Part shown: in pieces, positions 1-8,011 of the stretch
How the letters are laid out: each line of letters opens with the position of its first letter
Numbering within the stretch: position 1 is the first letter of the stretch
Source of the DNA: DASTHG01 sp035491895
GTDB lineage: Bacteria > Gemmatimonadota > Gemmatimonadetes > Gemmatimonadales > GWC2-71-9
Direction: 5' to 3'
NCBI GenBank assembly: GCA_035491895.1
Contig: DATJJY010000059.1
Span: 11,445 to 75,444 of the forward strand
DNA: 64,000 bases
The notes under the pieces: model-generated
The model's database searches: none
The model's input: the letters and a program-made list of their open reading frames with translations, nothing else
What the model was told of the DNA's origin: nothing
Program-made: the position numbers and the translations under genes

Positions 1-194
1 AGCTCGACCGCGTCGGCTGCGTCCTCAAGGATCCGCAGACCGGGCTCGTGGATTTCTACGGCAAGCTCGATGGGCGCGACATCTTCTGGTGCTGGAAGCA
101 GGGTGAGGACCGGATCGGTCATTGGCACGAAATCGAGGCCGGCTTCGCCGGACGCCGGCCTCTGCCCACCGTCGTCGCCGAAAGGGAGTCGTGA
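1..194 (+). CDS. DUF2203 family protein, C-terminal part only
   Basis: The reading frame is open from the left edge (first full codon at 3) to TGA at 192-194, giving 63 residues of a protein whose start lies outside the window. The visible part matches the end of DUF2203 proteins: GLVDFYG, a WCWKQGE segment, then HWHEIEAGFAGRRPL. The family is small and cytosolic and has no established function. The stop overlaps the ATG of the next gene by one base, so the two are probably translationally coupled. The family call rests on motif recognition alone. Confidence 0.8.
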   Translation, partial: LDRVGCVLKDPQTGLVDFYGKLDGRDIFWCWKQGEDRIGHWHEIEAGFAGRRPLPTVVAERES

Positions 195-649
195 TGCGCG
201 GAGTCTGGGTGCTCGTACACGTGCTCGGATACGTCCTGTGGCTGGGCGGCGGCCTCGCGACTATGGTCCTGGGCGTTGCCGCCAAACGGTTCGCTCCCGA
301 CCACCGGCTCTCCGCTTACCGCCTCACCAGCGCCATTCAGCGCGTTCTGCTCGGACCAGGAGCGGTGGCGGTCGTGTTGTCGGGCATCCTGCTCTCGATG
401 CCTTATATGAAGGAAGGGACGGTGCCGGGATGGTTGATGCTGATGATGACGAGCGGCATCCTGGGAGCACTGATCGCGATGGGGGTGACGGTACCCACCG
501 CGGCGCGCATGGGAAGGCTGCAGGCAGACCCGCGCGGCGACCTGCCGGAGATCTTCTCGGAACTGCGGACACGGCTCGTGATCGCCGGATCCATTTCGGG
601 TGGACTGGGTCTCGTGGCCCTGGTTGCAGGCACAGTATTGCGGGGCTAG
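194..649 (+). CDS. Four-helix integral membrane protein (DUF2269-like)
   Basis: A 151-aa protein that is almost entirely membrane-embedded. Hydrophobic segments lie at about residues 4-29, 50-70, 78-98 and 126-149, with short polar loops between them. The layout and the H-x-LGYVLWLGG start resemble DUF2269/CopD-like membrane proteins, whose function is unknown. The start at 194 was chosen because it overlaps the upstream DUF2203 stop and begins just before the first helix; the longer frame from 122 runs through the DUF2203 coding sequence. The stop overlaps the converging patatin gene stop by three bases. Confidence 0.7.
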   Translation: MRGVWVLVHVLGYVLWLGGGLATMVLGVAAKRFAPDHRLSAYRLTSAIQRVLLGPGAVAVVLSGILLSMPYMKEGTVPGWLMLMMTSGILGALIAMGVTVPTAARMGRLQADPRGDLPEIFSELRTRLVIAGSISGGLGLVALVAGTVLRG

Positions 650-1488
650 TCGACAGACTGCTTTGTGACTCTGTATCCAGCCTCGATGTAGCGTTGCACG
701 TTTTCGACCGCGAACGTCGCTTCTCTCTCTTTGACCGGCCTCACGACGACCAGCTTCGCGGCACCCCTCGGCCAATCTCGAATCGCCTGCTCCGTCTGCG
801 CCGCCATCATGATGCGCTCGGAGGACCCGTGCGCACGAACCAGCGGCGGTGGAATGAGGCTGTGGAGGTTGGTGGAGGTCGGTGGCGGTCCTTCGTCGAA
901 ACCCGGACCGACGTGTACCGCGACGACGAGGTCGGCGGGAATGGACTTGGCAGGCTCGAGCGGCAGCACGGCGCGCAGGCCGCCATCCGCGAAACGCCGC
1001 CCAGCAATCGTCGCCGCAGGGTAGTACAACGGCAACGCGCACGAAGCGTACAGTGCTTCATGCAACCCCACCGTGCCGCGTCGACCGCCATTCCCGAACA
1101 GCGTCAGCTCCCCCGAGTCCAGATCGGTTGCCGTCACGATCAGCGGCACCCCCAGATCCTCGAACCGCTGGGCGGGAACGAGCCGCTGGATGAGCTCGAC
1201 GAGTGGTTGCGGTTTCAGCAGGTGATCGGCGAAGAAACCCTTTACGAGCGACAGGTAATCGATCGAAACGACAGGCCGGGTCGTCGGGTGAAGCAGCTGA
1301 TCGGCGAGGGTCTCCGGTGTGCTGCCGCTCGCGAGGGCGGCGGCGATCACGGCCCCGAACGACGTGCCGACGTAGTGAGAGGGCGTGAGGCCAGCTTCGG
1401 CTAGGGCTCGGGCGGCGCCGACGTGCGCCACCGACTTGGCGCCGCCGCCGCCAAAAACCGCCACGACTTTCACTTGTGTTTCGGTCAC
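646..1488 (-). CDS. Patatin-like phospholipase
   Basis: A 280-aa serine hydrolase of the patatin family, which cleaves acyl esters of phospholipids or other lipids with a Ser-Asp dyad. The oxyanion-hole glycine run FGGGGAK is at residues 12-18, the nucleophile motif GTSFG at 41-45 (Ser43) and the DGG motif at 168-170 (Asp168). It is short, as in bacterial RssA/YchK-type patatins, and has no signal peptide, so it is probably cytosolic. The start appears to be GTG at 1488. A GGAGG lies almost against it, so an in-frame GTG at 1473 is an alternative. It converges on the membrane protein gene. Confidence 0.88.
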   Translation of the reverse strand: MTETQVKVVAVFGGGGAKSVAHVGAARALAEAGLTPSHYVGTSFGAVIAAALASGSTPETLADQLLHPTTRPVVSIDYLSLVKGFFADHLLKPQPLVELIQRLVPAQRFEDLGVPLIVTATDLDSGELTLFGNGGRRGTVGLHEALYASCALPLYYPAATIAGRRFADGGLRAVLPLEPAKSIPADLVVAVHVGPGFDEGPPPTSTNLHSLIPPPLVRAHGSSERIMMAAQTEQAIRDWPRGAAKLVVVRPVKEREATFAVENVQRYIEAGYRVTKQSVD

Positions 1489-1551
1489 TCCTCCCGCCTC
1501 GTTCCTCGACGTCCACTCGGCGGCTCGGCGGCCCGGCGGCTCTCGCGGCGC

Positions 1552-2037
1552 CTATTCACCCTTCCCCTGGGCATAGCGTCTATCCATCACGCGGGTCGCT
1601 CTCCGCTTGGCCGCTCTCTCGTAGCGTCGCTTCTCGTCGGGCGTCTCCGGCACGATCGGCGGCACTTCCGTGGGGCGACCCGTGTCGTCCAACGCGACGT
1701 AGGTGACATAGCAGGAGTTGGTGTGCCGCTTCTCCCCCGTCAGCACGTTCTCGGCGACGATCTTCACCCCGACTTCCATCGACGTCTTCCCCGCGAAGTT
1801 GACCCGCGCGAACGCCGTGATCAGCTCCCCGACGTGAATCGGCTCGCGGAAGTCCACCTTGTCGACCGACACGGTCACGCACTGCCGGTGCGAATGCCGG
1901 ATCGCGCACACCGCCGCGACGCGGTCGACCAGGGCCAGGATCACGCCACCAAAGACGTTTCCCATGAGGTTCGCGTGCTGCGGCATCATCAGCTCGGCCA
2001 TCACTGCTTCGGATTCCGCCGGCTGCCGGCCGTGCAT
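1552..2037 (-). CDS. Acyl-CoA thioesterase, hotdog fold (YciA/YkhA type)
   Basis: A 161-aa single hotdog-domain protein that hydrolyses acyl-CoA to free acid and CoA. The segment MPQHANLMGNVFGG is typical of the YciA/BACH group and contains the conserved Asn/Gly region of the active-site helix. It is followed by DRVAAVCAIRH and a V-x-VDKVDFREPIHVG strand. The C-terminal tail is basic (KRRYERAAKRRATR). The ATG at 2037 overlaps the TGA of the upstream NAD synthetase gene, so the pair is co-translated. A longer frame extends to 2814 but only runs antiparallel through nadE. The physiological substrate cannot be inferred. Confidence 0.85.
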   Translation of the reverse strand: MHGRQPAESEAVMAELMMPQHANLMGNVFGGVILALVDRVAAVCAIRHSHRQCVTVSVDKVDFREPIHVGELITAFARVNFAGKTSMEVGVKIVAENVLTGEKRHTNSCYVTYVALDDTGRPTEVPPIVPETPDEKRRYERAAKRRATRVMDRRYAQGKGE

Positions 2038-3866
2038 CAGTAATCCACCGGCCGGAGGTAGAACTCGCCGATCGCCGTCTGCGACAGCACGGCGACCGTC
2101 GGAAGCCGGCGTTTCCAGTGGGTCGAGTCGAGGCGCCGCTGCACCGCGGCGACGATCTTCGGATCGAACCCGCGCCCCTCGAGCTCTTCCGGACCGTACC
2201 CGCGGATCAGGTAGTAGAGGATCGGATCGGCCTGCTGGTAGGTGAACCCATAGTCGCGCTCGGTCTCCTGACCCGGAATGAGATCGGGCGTCGCGGGCTT
2301 GGAGAGAATGACCTGAGGGACGCCGACGTAGCGCGCCAGCTCCCACACCTGGGTCTTGAAGAGATCTCCCAGCGGGTTCACGGGCGGTGAATCGTCGGCG
2401 TGCCACGTGAAGTAGCCGAGCAGCCGCTCCGACTTGTTGCCGGTGCCGAGCGGCAAGGCGCCGTATTTCGCCGACAGGTCGAACAGCACGATCATCCGCT
2501 CGCGTGCCATCACGTTTCCCGACCGCGTCGGCGACACGTCGCTCGTTTCGGACAGATAACCGTCTACCGCCTTGGAGATGTCCACCGTCACCGACTCGAT
2601 CCCCAGCGAGTCGATCACGAGCTGGGCGTGCGACAGGCTTTCGGGGCTCGAGGTGCGATACGGCATCCGCACGCCGATCACGTTGTCTTTGCCGAGCGCC
2701 TTGGTGGCCAGGAACGCGGTGAGCGCCGAGTCGACGCCGCCCGAGATGCCCACAATCCCCTTCTTGAAGTTGCGCCGCCGAACCACTTCGTCCTTCAGAA
2801 AGCTCACGAGCCACTTCTCGACGAGCCCGCAGTCGATCTGCAGCGAATCGGCCTCGCCCGCTGCGCGGCGGAAGACGTGGAGCGGCGACGCAGGCCGGGA
2901 GGCGGCGAGCGGCTTCGCCCGGGAGCCGTTCGTGGCGGCGTCGAACTTCACCTTCCGGGCCTTGCCGCTCCTCGCTCCCTTCTCGTTACCGAGCCCCTTC
3001 GTCAGGATCGGAAGAGCACTCTGCAGATCGGCGAGCAGCGGGGAATCGGCCCGCGCGTGCGTCAGCTGCTCGAGATCGAGCTCGGCGGTGACCAGCCCCT
3101 CCTCGAACAGCGGACCGCGGACGACGAGCTCGCCCATCGGATCGATCACGACCGATGCGCCGGGGAACCCCTTCCCCCCTTCGAACCCGACCAGATTCGC
3201 GAGCACGACGAACACACCGTGCTCTTCGGCGATCCCCTGGACGACGCGCTCCCAGCGCACCATGCTCGCCGGCAGCTTGGTGCCTCCCGCATCCACTCCC
3301 GTGCCGCGCGCCGGCGACGCGCTCGGCACGATGATCAGCTGCGCACCCTCGAGCGCCGCGATCGTGGCGGCGAGGCTGTGCCAAGCGTCCTCGCAGATCA
3401 GGATCGCCGCCCGGCCGCCCCACCCCGTCTCGAAGGCCCGCACGCCTTCCTGGCCGCGATCGACGAAGCGCTCCTCGTCGAACACGCCGTAGGTGGGAAG
3501 GAACACCTTGCGATGGACGTGCCGCACCTCGGCTGCTTTCCCACCGAGTGTGGCGTAAAGACACGAATTGAAAAAGTGGTTCTGGTAACGCTCGTAGAAG
3601 CCGATCGCGACATCCAGCGGCGCGGCAGCGGCGGGGAATACCCGCGAGAGATCGGCCAGCAGCGTGCCCGCGGTGACCGCCACGTCCTTCACGCCGCCCT
3701 CGACGAAGTATCCCGACGTCGACGTTTCGGGAAACACGACGAGGTCCGGGCGCCCGTCGAGCGCCGCTGCCTCGCCGAGCACGGCGCCGATTCGCTCGAG
3801 ATTGGCGGCGTACTCGCCCTTGGCGGGACGGAATTGAGAAACGGCGATGCGAAGCATCGTAAACAA
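2037..3866 (-). CDS. nadE: Glutamine-dependent NAD(+) synthetase
   Basis: Amidates nicotinic acid adenine dinucleotide to NAD using glutamine, the last step of NAD biosynthesis. The N-terminal nitrilase-fold glutaminase (about residues 4-270) keeps all three catalytic residues: Glu in FPETSTSGY, Lys in HRKVFLPTYG and Cys in LICEDAW. The C-terminal synthetase has the ATP-pyrophosphatase loop SGGVDSAL. The total of 609 aa is normal for the two-domain form. The longest frame begins at TTG (3866), but ATG at 3857 is the better start. It has no Shine-Dalgarno; instead TATCTTTG lies six bases upstream, suggesting a leaderless message. Confidence 0.93.
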   Translation of the reverse strand: MFTMLRIAVSQFRPAKGEYAANLERIGAVLGEAAALDGRPDLVVFPETSTSGYFVEGGVKDVAVTAGTLLADLSRVFPAAAAPLDVAIGFYERYQNHFFNSCLYATLGGKAAEVRHVHRKVFLPTYGVFDEERFVDRGQEGVRAFETGWGGRAAILICEDAWHSLAATIAALEGAQLIIVPSASPARGTGVDAGGTKLPASMVRWERVVQGIAEEHGVFVVLANLVGFEGGKGFPGASVVIDPMGELVVRGPLFEEGLVTAELDLEQLTHARADSPLLADLQSALPILTKGLGNEKGARSGKARKVKFDAATNGSRAKPLAASRPASPLHVFRRAAGEADSLQIDCGLVEKWLVSFLKDEVVRRRNFKKGIVGISGGVDSALTAFLATKALGKDNVIGVRMPYRTSSPESLSHAQLVIDSLGIESVTVDISKAVDGYLSETSDVSPTRSGNVMARERMIVLFDLSAKYGALPLGTGNKSERLLGYFTWHADDSPPVNPLGDLFKTQVWELARYVGVPQVILSKPATPDLIPGQETERDYGFTYQQADPILYYLIRGYGPEELEGRGFDPKIVAAVQRRLDSTHWKRRLPTVAVLSQTAIGEFYLRPVDY

Positions 3867-3878
3867 AGATACGCTAAC

Positions 3879-3926
3879 AGCCGTCAGCTATCAGCTTTCA
3901 GCGAATTTTGTCGATAGCTGATGGCT
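3879..3926. repeat. Imperfect 14-bp inverted repeat in the nadE/fluoride-operon intergenic region
   Basis: Arms at 3879-3892 (AGCCGTCAGCTATC) and 3913-3926 (GATAGCTGATGGCT) pair over 14 positions with one G-T wobble, around a 20-base spacer. The spacer begins AGCTTTCAGC, so short GCTATCAGC-type units recur within the element. It lies between the divergent nadE start and the fluoride riboswitch promoter. It could be an operator or an intergenic repeat family. I see no second copy in this window. Confidence 0.5.
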
Positions 3927-3949
3927 GACCGCGCCTCTGGTGTTATCTT
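3918..3949 (+). promoter_or_regulatory. Candidate promoter of the fluoride operon
   Basis: TTATCT at 3943-3948 is a reasonable -10 box. CTGACC near 3924-3929 is a weak -35 only about 13 bases upstream, so the spacing is short. A start near 3955 would place the riboswitch aptamer at the very 5' end of the transcript. This is a weak prediction, supported mainly by its position relative to the riboswitch. Confidence 0.3.
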
Positions 3950-3957
3950 GTTTCAAA

Positions 3958-4039
3958 CAGGCGATGGAGTTCGCCTCAAACCGCCCGCGCCCGAGAGCGC
4001 CGGCTGATGACTCCTACCCGGACCAGGGAGGAGTTTTTT
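3958..4039 (+). ncRNA. Fluoride riboswitch (crcB motif) with terminator expression platform
   Basis: The aptamer has a GGCGA/TCGCC hairpin (3960-3964 with 3971-3975). Its loop GGAGT (3966-3970) can form the family pseudoknot with ACTCC (4010-4014). The conserved 3' segment GCTGATGACTCCTAC is present at 4003-4017. The same ACTCCT (4010-4015) can instead pair with AGGAGT (4029-4034), extended by CCC/GGG around the loop GGACCA, and this stem is followed by six T (4034-4039). That is an intrinsic terminator mutually exclusive with the pseudoknot. Fluoride binding should therefore allow read-through into the downstream genes, as in known crcB riboswitches. Confidence 0.93.
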
Positions 4040-4045
4040 CACGCC

Positions 4046-4453
4046 ATGAGCACGCACCTGTTGAACCAGAACCAGCGACGCCGCGTCGACACGCACTTGG
4101 GACTGTTACACGAGGACCTCGGGAATCTGCGGCGCTGGGCCGGAGCCCTTGCAGAAACGCCGGCCGGGCGGCGCATCGCCGAAGTGATCCGGCTGCTGGA
4201 GGGCGAGATCGATGCGGTGCGGCAGCGGTTCGCCTTGCGCGACACCGAACCGCCGCCTCTGAAGCGCCGGGTCGGCGCGATCGCCGAAGTGTGGCGCGCG
4301 CGGATGGAAGACCTGCGTGCCCGGCACCTCGAGAGCTACGGAACCGTGCATCCCGACCTCCCCGCCGCGCTCGATCCGTACATTGATCGCTTCGAACACC
4401 TGTTGCGCGAGCTGGCCCAAGTTGCGGTCCAACTCCCGGAGACGACCGCATGA
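4046..4453 (+). CDS. Uncharacterised helical protein, first gene of the fluoride operon
   Basis: A 135-aa soluble protein predicted to be mostly helical, rich in Arg, Glu and Leu, with no signal peptide, membrane segment or cysteine. I recognise no family. ATG at 4046 was chosen over ATG at 4007 because the latter lies inside the riboswitch aptamer; a GGGAGGAG run at 4026-4033 precedes 4046 by 12 bases. The stop overlaps the crcB start (ATGA at 4450-4453). Being the first gene under the fluoride switch and coupled to crcB, it is likely part of the fluoride response, perhaps as a regulator or partner of the channel. That role is inferred from context only. Confidence 0.75.
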   Translation: MSTHLLNQNQRRRVDTHLGLLHEDLGNLRRWAGALAETPAGRRIAEVIRLLEGEIDAVRQRFALRDTEPPPLKRRVGAIAEVWRARMEDLRARHLESYGTVHPDLPAALDPYIDRFEHLLRELAQVAVQLPETTA

Positions 4454-4824
4454 TCGTCTATGTCACACTGGGGGGCGTCGCCGGCACGCTGGCACGCTGG
4501 TATCTCCAGGGATGGGTTCAGACGCGGTCAGGTCTCACCGGCTTTCCGGTTGGGACGCTGGCCATCAACCTCGCCGGATCGCTGATCCTCGGTTTCGTCA
4601 TCCGGCTGGCGACGGGATCGACGGTGATCACGCCCGAGCTGCGGGCGGGCCTGACCATCGGCTTCTGCGGCGGCTTCACGACGATGAGCACGTTCGCGTT
4701 CGAGAGCGTCCGGCTGCTGGGCGACGGAGAATATTGGTGGGCGACCCTGTACATGGGTGGCACGATCGCGGGCTGCCTCATCGCAGTGATGGCCGGAACG
4801 ATGCTGGCGGAGAAATTGCTGTGA
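4450..4824 (+). CDS. crcB: Fluoride ion channel CrcB/Fluc
   Basis: A 124-aa inner-membrane protein with four hydrophobic segments that exports fluoride as a dual-topology dimer. Family hallmarks are GTLARWYLQ near the N-terminus, the NLAGSLILGF helix carrying the pore Asn, and the GFCGGFTTMSTFAFE segment, which holds the Na+-site break and the Phe-box residues. Length is typical. It lies in a three-gene operon under the fluoride riboswitch, which independently supports the function. Confidence 0.95.
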   Translation: MIVYVTLGGVAGTLARWYLQGWVQTRSGLTGFPVGTLAINLAGSLILGFVIRLATGSTVITPELRAGLTIGFCGGFTTMSTFAFESVRLLGDGEYWWATLYMGGTIAGCLIAVMAGTMLAEKLL

Positions 4825-4837
4825 ACTGGAGGCGCTA

Positions 4838-5230
4838 ATGCACCACCGCTTCAAAGGCGAGCGCACCCTGATGCGTATCTTCATCGGGGAGAGCGACAAG
4901 TATCGCGGCAAGCCGCTGTACGAGGCGCTGGTGGAGCGACTGCGCGAGAAAGGACTGGCCGGCGCGACGGTACTCCGCGGCGTGGCGGGATTCGGCGCAT
5001 CGAGCACCGTGCACACGGAGAAGATCCTGCGTCTCTCGCTCGATCTCCCGATCATCGTCGAAGTCGTCGAGACGGAGGAGGCGATCCAGGCCGTCCTCCC
5101 CGACCTCGACGACATGATTGGCGGCGGGTTGATCACCCTCGAGCGCGCGCGCGTGATCATGTATCGGCCCGGCAACGTACGCCCCAGCCAGGAGGAGCTG
5201 CACCGCATCGAAGGGCTCGAGCCGTCTTGA
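4838..5230 (+). CDS. DUF190 protein, fluoride operon partner
   Basis: A 130-aa soluble protein of the DUF190 family, which has a PII/GlnB-like ferredoxin fold and is often encoded beside crcB. Visible family features are the RIFIGESDKYRGKPLYEALV start, the GATVLRGVAGFG segment and the strand LDLPIIVEVVETEE. Translation could start at 4838 or at the internal ATG at 4871 (MRIFIGES), which matches the usual family N-terminus. It follows crcB by 13 bases. The PII-like fold suggests a sensing or channel-gating role, but this has not been established. Confidence 0.85.
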   Translation: MHHRFKGERTLMRIFIGESDKYRGKPLYEALVERLREKGLAGATVLRGVAGFGASSTVHTEKILRLSLDLPIIVEVVETEEAIQAVLPDLDDMIGGGLITLERARVIMYRPGNVRPSQEELHRIEGLEPS

Positions 5231-5247
5231 AGCTCAGCGTAGGACCG

Positions 5248-6573
5248 CTAAGCGTCTGCGCCGCTTCGTCCCTGCCTGCGCGTCTGTCCCCTCAAGTATG
5301 TCGCGCTGATGACGTAGGCCGCCGCCATCACTCCCACCGAAATCGCGACTACTCCCGGCTGCGCGACGGCGGTTCCGACGAACAGGGCACCGTATACCCC
5401 CACGAACGCCACGGGCAGCAGCGGGTACAGCGGCGTTCGGAATGGGGCTTCCGGCTTCCTGCGTCGCGCCACTACGAGTGACAGCACGGCGATCGAGTCG
5501 ATAATGAGAATCAGCGTGATCGTGAGCGCCAGCAGCTGATCGAACGTTCCGGTGAGCGCCAGGAGCGTTGCCGCGGCGCCCACCCACGCCATCGCCGCCC
5601 ACGGCGTTCCTCCCTTGTTCACCTGCGCCAGGTCCGGTGGTCCGAGGCCCTCCCGCGCCAGGCCAAAGAGCACCCGCGGCGTAACGAAGATGTTGCCGTT
5701 GAGAGATGCGATTACCACGAGAAGAGAAAGCGCGACGAAGACCACTCCCGCCGCCGCGCCGAACAAGGCCGTCATCACGTCGGCGGCGACGAGCTTCGAC
5801 GCGGCCACCTGGTCGAGCGGCAAAACGTGGATGTACGCCGCGTTGAGCAGCAGATACAGCGTCGTCACGAGGGTGATGCCGCCGAGATAGATCCGCGGCA
5901 GGCTCTTCGTGGGGTCCACGACTTCTTCGGCGATCTTTCCGCCATCGAGATAGCCGTAGTAGGACCACACCACCGCTTGAAATGCGACCGCCATCGCGCC
6001 GAACAGCGCCGTGCCGTGGGGAGCGGAGGGGAGGGACGAGGTCCAACCGACACCTGAGCCGCGGGCGAAGGCAGCGAAAACCACGACGACGAGGCCGGCG
6101 ATCTTCAGCGTGGTCGCGATGTTCTGTACCCAGCGACCCGACGCCACGCCCGTGAGGTTGATCGCCGTAAAGAGGACGAGCACGGCAACGCCCAGCCATT
6201 GCGCGGCGCTATCCGGCGTTCCGACCAGGCGGCCGAGATACTCGCCGCATACCACCGCGATCGCGGCGATCGCCGCGATGTAGACAACCGCTTCGACCCA
6301 CCCCACGACGAAGCCGATGCGTGGCCCGAAGGCCTCGCGCGCGTAGACATACTTCCCGCCGGCCCGCGGATATCGCGTCGCCAGCTCGGCGAATATCACG
6401 CTGCCCATGAAGGCGACCACTCCGCCGAGCAGCCACGCGAAGAGGGTGAGCCCGGGGCGGCCGAGCTGGGATGCGACGCCGCCGGGCGTCCGGAAGATTC
6501 CCGAGCCGACCATGATCCCGACGACCATGGCCAGGCCGTCCCGAACGCGAAGCGACCGTTTGAGCTCGATCAT
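5248..6573 (-). CDS. APC superfamily amino acid permease
   Basis: A 441-aa inner-membrane transporter with about 12 hydrophobic segments. The first helix carries the APC substrate-binding motif VGSGIF (about residues 20-25). ELATRYPRAGGKYVYAREAFG follows helix 2, as in LAT-type and cationic amino acid transporters. It has no partner subunit next to it. The substrate cannot be assigned from sequence. It converges on the DUF190 gene with 17 bases between stops and stands alone. Confidence 0.85.
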   Translation of the reverse strand: MIELKRSLRVRDGLAMVVGIMVGSGIFRTPGGVASQLGRPGLTLFAWLLGGVVAFMGSVIFAELATRYPRAGGKYVYAREAFGPRIGFVVGWVEAVVYIAAIAAIAVVCGEYLGRLVGTPDSAAQWLGVAVLVLFTAINLTGVASGRWVQNIATTLKIAGLVVVVFAAFARGSGVGWTSSLPSAPHGTALFGAMAVAFQAVVWSYYGYLDGGKIAEEVVDPTKSLPRIYLGGITLVTTLYLLLNAAYIHVLPLDQVAASKLVAADVMTALFGAAAGVVFVALSLLVVIASLNGNIFVTPRVLFGLAREGLGPPDLAQVNKGGTPWAAMAWVGAAATLLALTGTFDQLLALTITLILIIDSIAVLSLVVARRRKPEAPFRTPLYPLLPVAFVGVYGALFVGTAVAQPGVVAISVGVMAAAYVISATYLRGQTRRQGRSGADA

Positions 6574-6616
6574 GCGAGCCCAAACGGTCGCCTCGTCGTT
6601 CAGAGGGCGCTAGTAC

Positions 6617-7864
6617 TTAGTGACGCCGCCCGCCCCCGCCATTCGACGGACGCGAGCCGCCGGACGAGCGGCTCGGCGCTGGCGCCGACCGGCCGCCACC
6701 ACCACCGGATGACCTGCCGGCCGAACTCCGGCCGCCGCCACCGGACGAAGAGCTGCCTGAGCTCCGCCGTCCGCCGCCGTTGTCGCCACCGCTCGATGCG
6801 CTACCGCCGTTCGATCGCGGACGCGCCTCGGAAGGCGGCGGGGGGTCGCGGCGCGAGCTGCCGCGGTCATCCGACGGAGTGGCCGCGCGCCGCCGTGGAT
6901 CGACTTGCGGCTGATCGCGCCCGCCGAACCCTGAATTGACCGGCGGTGGGTCGCTCCAGCGGACCCGTGTGCCGACCGAGGGGACGCGCTGGCGCGGCAG
7001 TACGAGCGGCGGCGGCGCTATCGGGCGCTTGAACGCGAACCCGGTGTTTGGCCGCCCGCCCCCCGGCGCGTAGTACCCCCGGCGGTAGCCGGAGCAGAAG
7101 GGATTGCCGAAGCAGCCGTACCCGTATCCGTACCCATATCCGAACGGCCGGTAGGGCCGGAAGAACGGATCGTAATAAAGGGAATCGCAGAAGAACGGAT
7201 CGTACAGGAATGGATCGCAGTAGCGCCGGTAGTAGGGCGACCCGAAGTAGAAGCCGACGGACAATCCGGGACCGTAGTAATCAGGGCCGTAATACCCGTC
7301 GTAGTAGCCGGAGTAGTACGGGCGAGACGACCCACCACCGACGGTGTAGCTCGTCACGTCGTAATCGTAGTGCGCTGAGTCTGCCATCTGGTCGACGAGG
7401 TCCAGCAGTCCCGCCTCGGCGTCATCGCGCATCCGGTCGCTGGACAGCACCCGATAATCCCAGTGATCGCCGCGTACGAATCGATCGTATCGGAATGGGG
7501 TTGCTGAGCGGGCCGCCAGGACGGTACCCGTGCCGCGCACGTCGTCGACAAAAAAGGTTTCGCGATCCCCGCGCCCGCGCAGCTCGAAGTCATGCCCGCC
7601 GCGCACGAAGTCGTCGTCACCCGGGTCGAGTGGAAACAGCACACGGACACGCCCGTCGGCGTCGGCCCGCAGCACCAGCAGGTAGCCGTCCTCGGCCACC
7701 CGAACGCGCACCTTGGCGCGATCGCCCTGGTAGTAGTAGCCGCTGGAATTGAGCGAGATGCGGACCGGTGGGTCATCCGCCTCCACCGTCGTCCGTGGGG
7801 CGACGGCGGGTGAAATAGCCGACCCGGTCGATGCGACCAGGACTCCGAAGAGCGCGGATATCAT
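6617..7864 (-). CDS. Secreted DUF4384-type protein with Tyr/Gly-rich and Ser/Gly/Arg-rich tails
   Basis: About 415 aa. A short signal peptide is followed by a DUF4384-like beta domain (about residues 35-150) with the family pattern Y-x-GD-x-A-x-V-x-V-x-V-x-E-x-GYLLVL and V-x-VLFPLD. The middle (about 190-285) is extremely rich in Tyr, Gly, Pro and Phe. The tail is Gly/Ser/Arg low complexity with repeated SSGGGGRS-like units. ATG at 7864 was chosen because GGAGG precedes it; the frame also has an ATG at 7882 with no ribosome site. Probably exported; the low-complexity tail may bind surfaces or polyanions. Function unknown. Confidence 0.65.
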   Translation of the reverse strand: MISALFGVLVASTGSAISPAVAPRTTVEADDPPVRISLNSSGYYYQGDRAKVRVRVAEDGYLLVLRADADGRVRVLFPLDPGDDDFVRGGHDFELRGRGDRETFFVDDVRGTGTVLAARSATPFRYDRFVRGDHWDYRVLSSDRMRDDAEAGLLDLVDQMADSAHYDYDVTSYTVGGGSSRPYYSGYYDGYYGPDYYGPGLSVGFYFGSPYYRRYCDPFLYDPFFCDSLYYDPFFRPYRPFGYGYGYGYGCFGNPFCSGYRRGYYAPGGGRPNTGFAFKRPIAPPPLVLPRQRVPSVGTRVRWSDPPPVNSGFGGRDQPQVDPRRRAATPSDDRGSSRRDPPPPSEARPRSNGGSASSGGDNGGGRRSSGSSSSGGGGRSSAGRSSGGGGGRSAPAPSRSSGGSRPSNGGGGRRH

Positions 7865-8011
7865 GCTGCCTCCCATGTCCAAACTACATCTCTGAAGCGG
7901 GATACGTCATTACTCACCTGGTCAAGAATCGCGCCGGGAGGCCTGAGCGCGTCGGGAGGCTCGCTGCGTCTCACCTGGTGGACAGTATGTTCCTTTTTCG
8001 AGGTCGACAGG

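Noticed and set aside
2400..3917. 505-aa open frame antisense to nadE
   Set aside because: The same compositional effect; the complete glutaminase and synthetase motifs lie on the minus strand.
4007..4045. Upstream ATG at 4007 as the start of the first fluoride-operon gene
   Set aside because: It lies in the conserved GCTGATGACTCC part of the riboswitch aptamer and before the terminator, so translation from there is unlikely.
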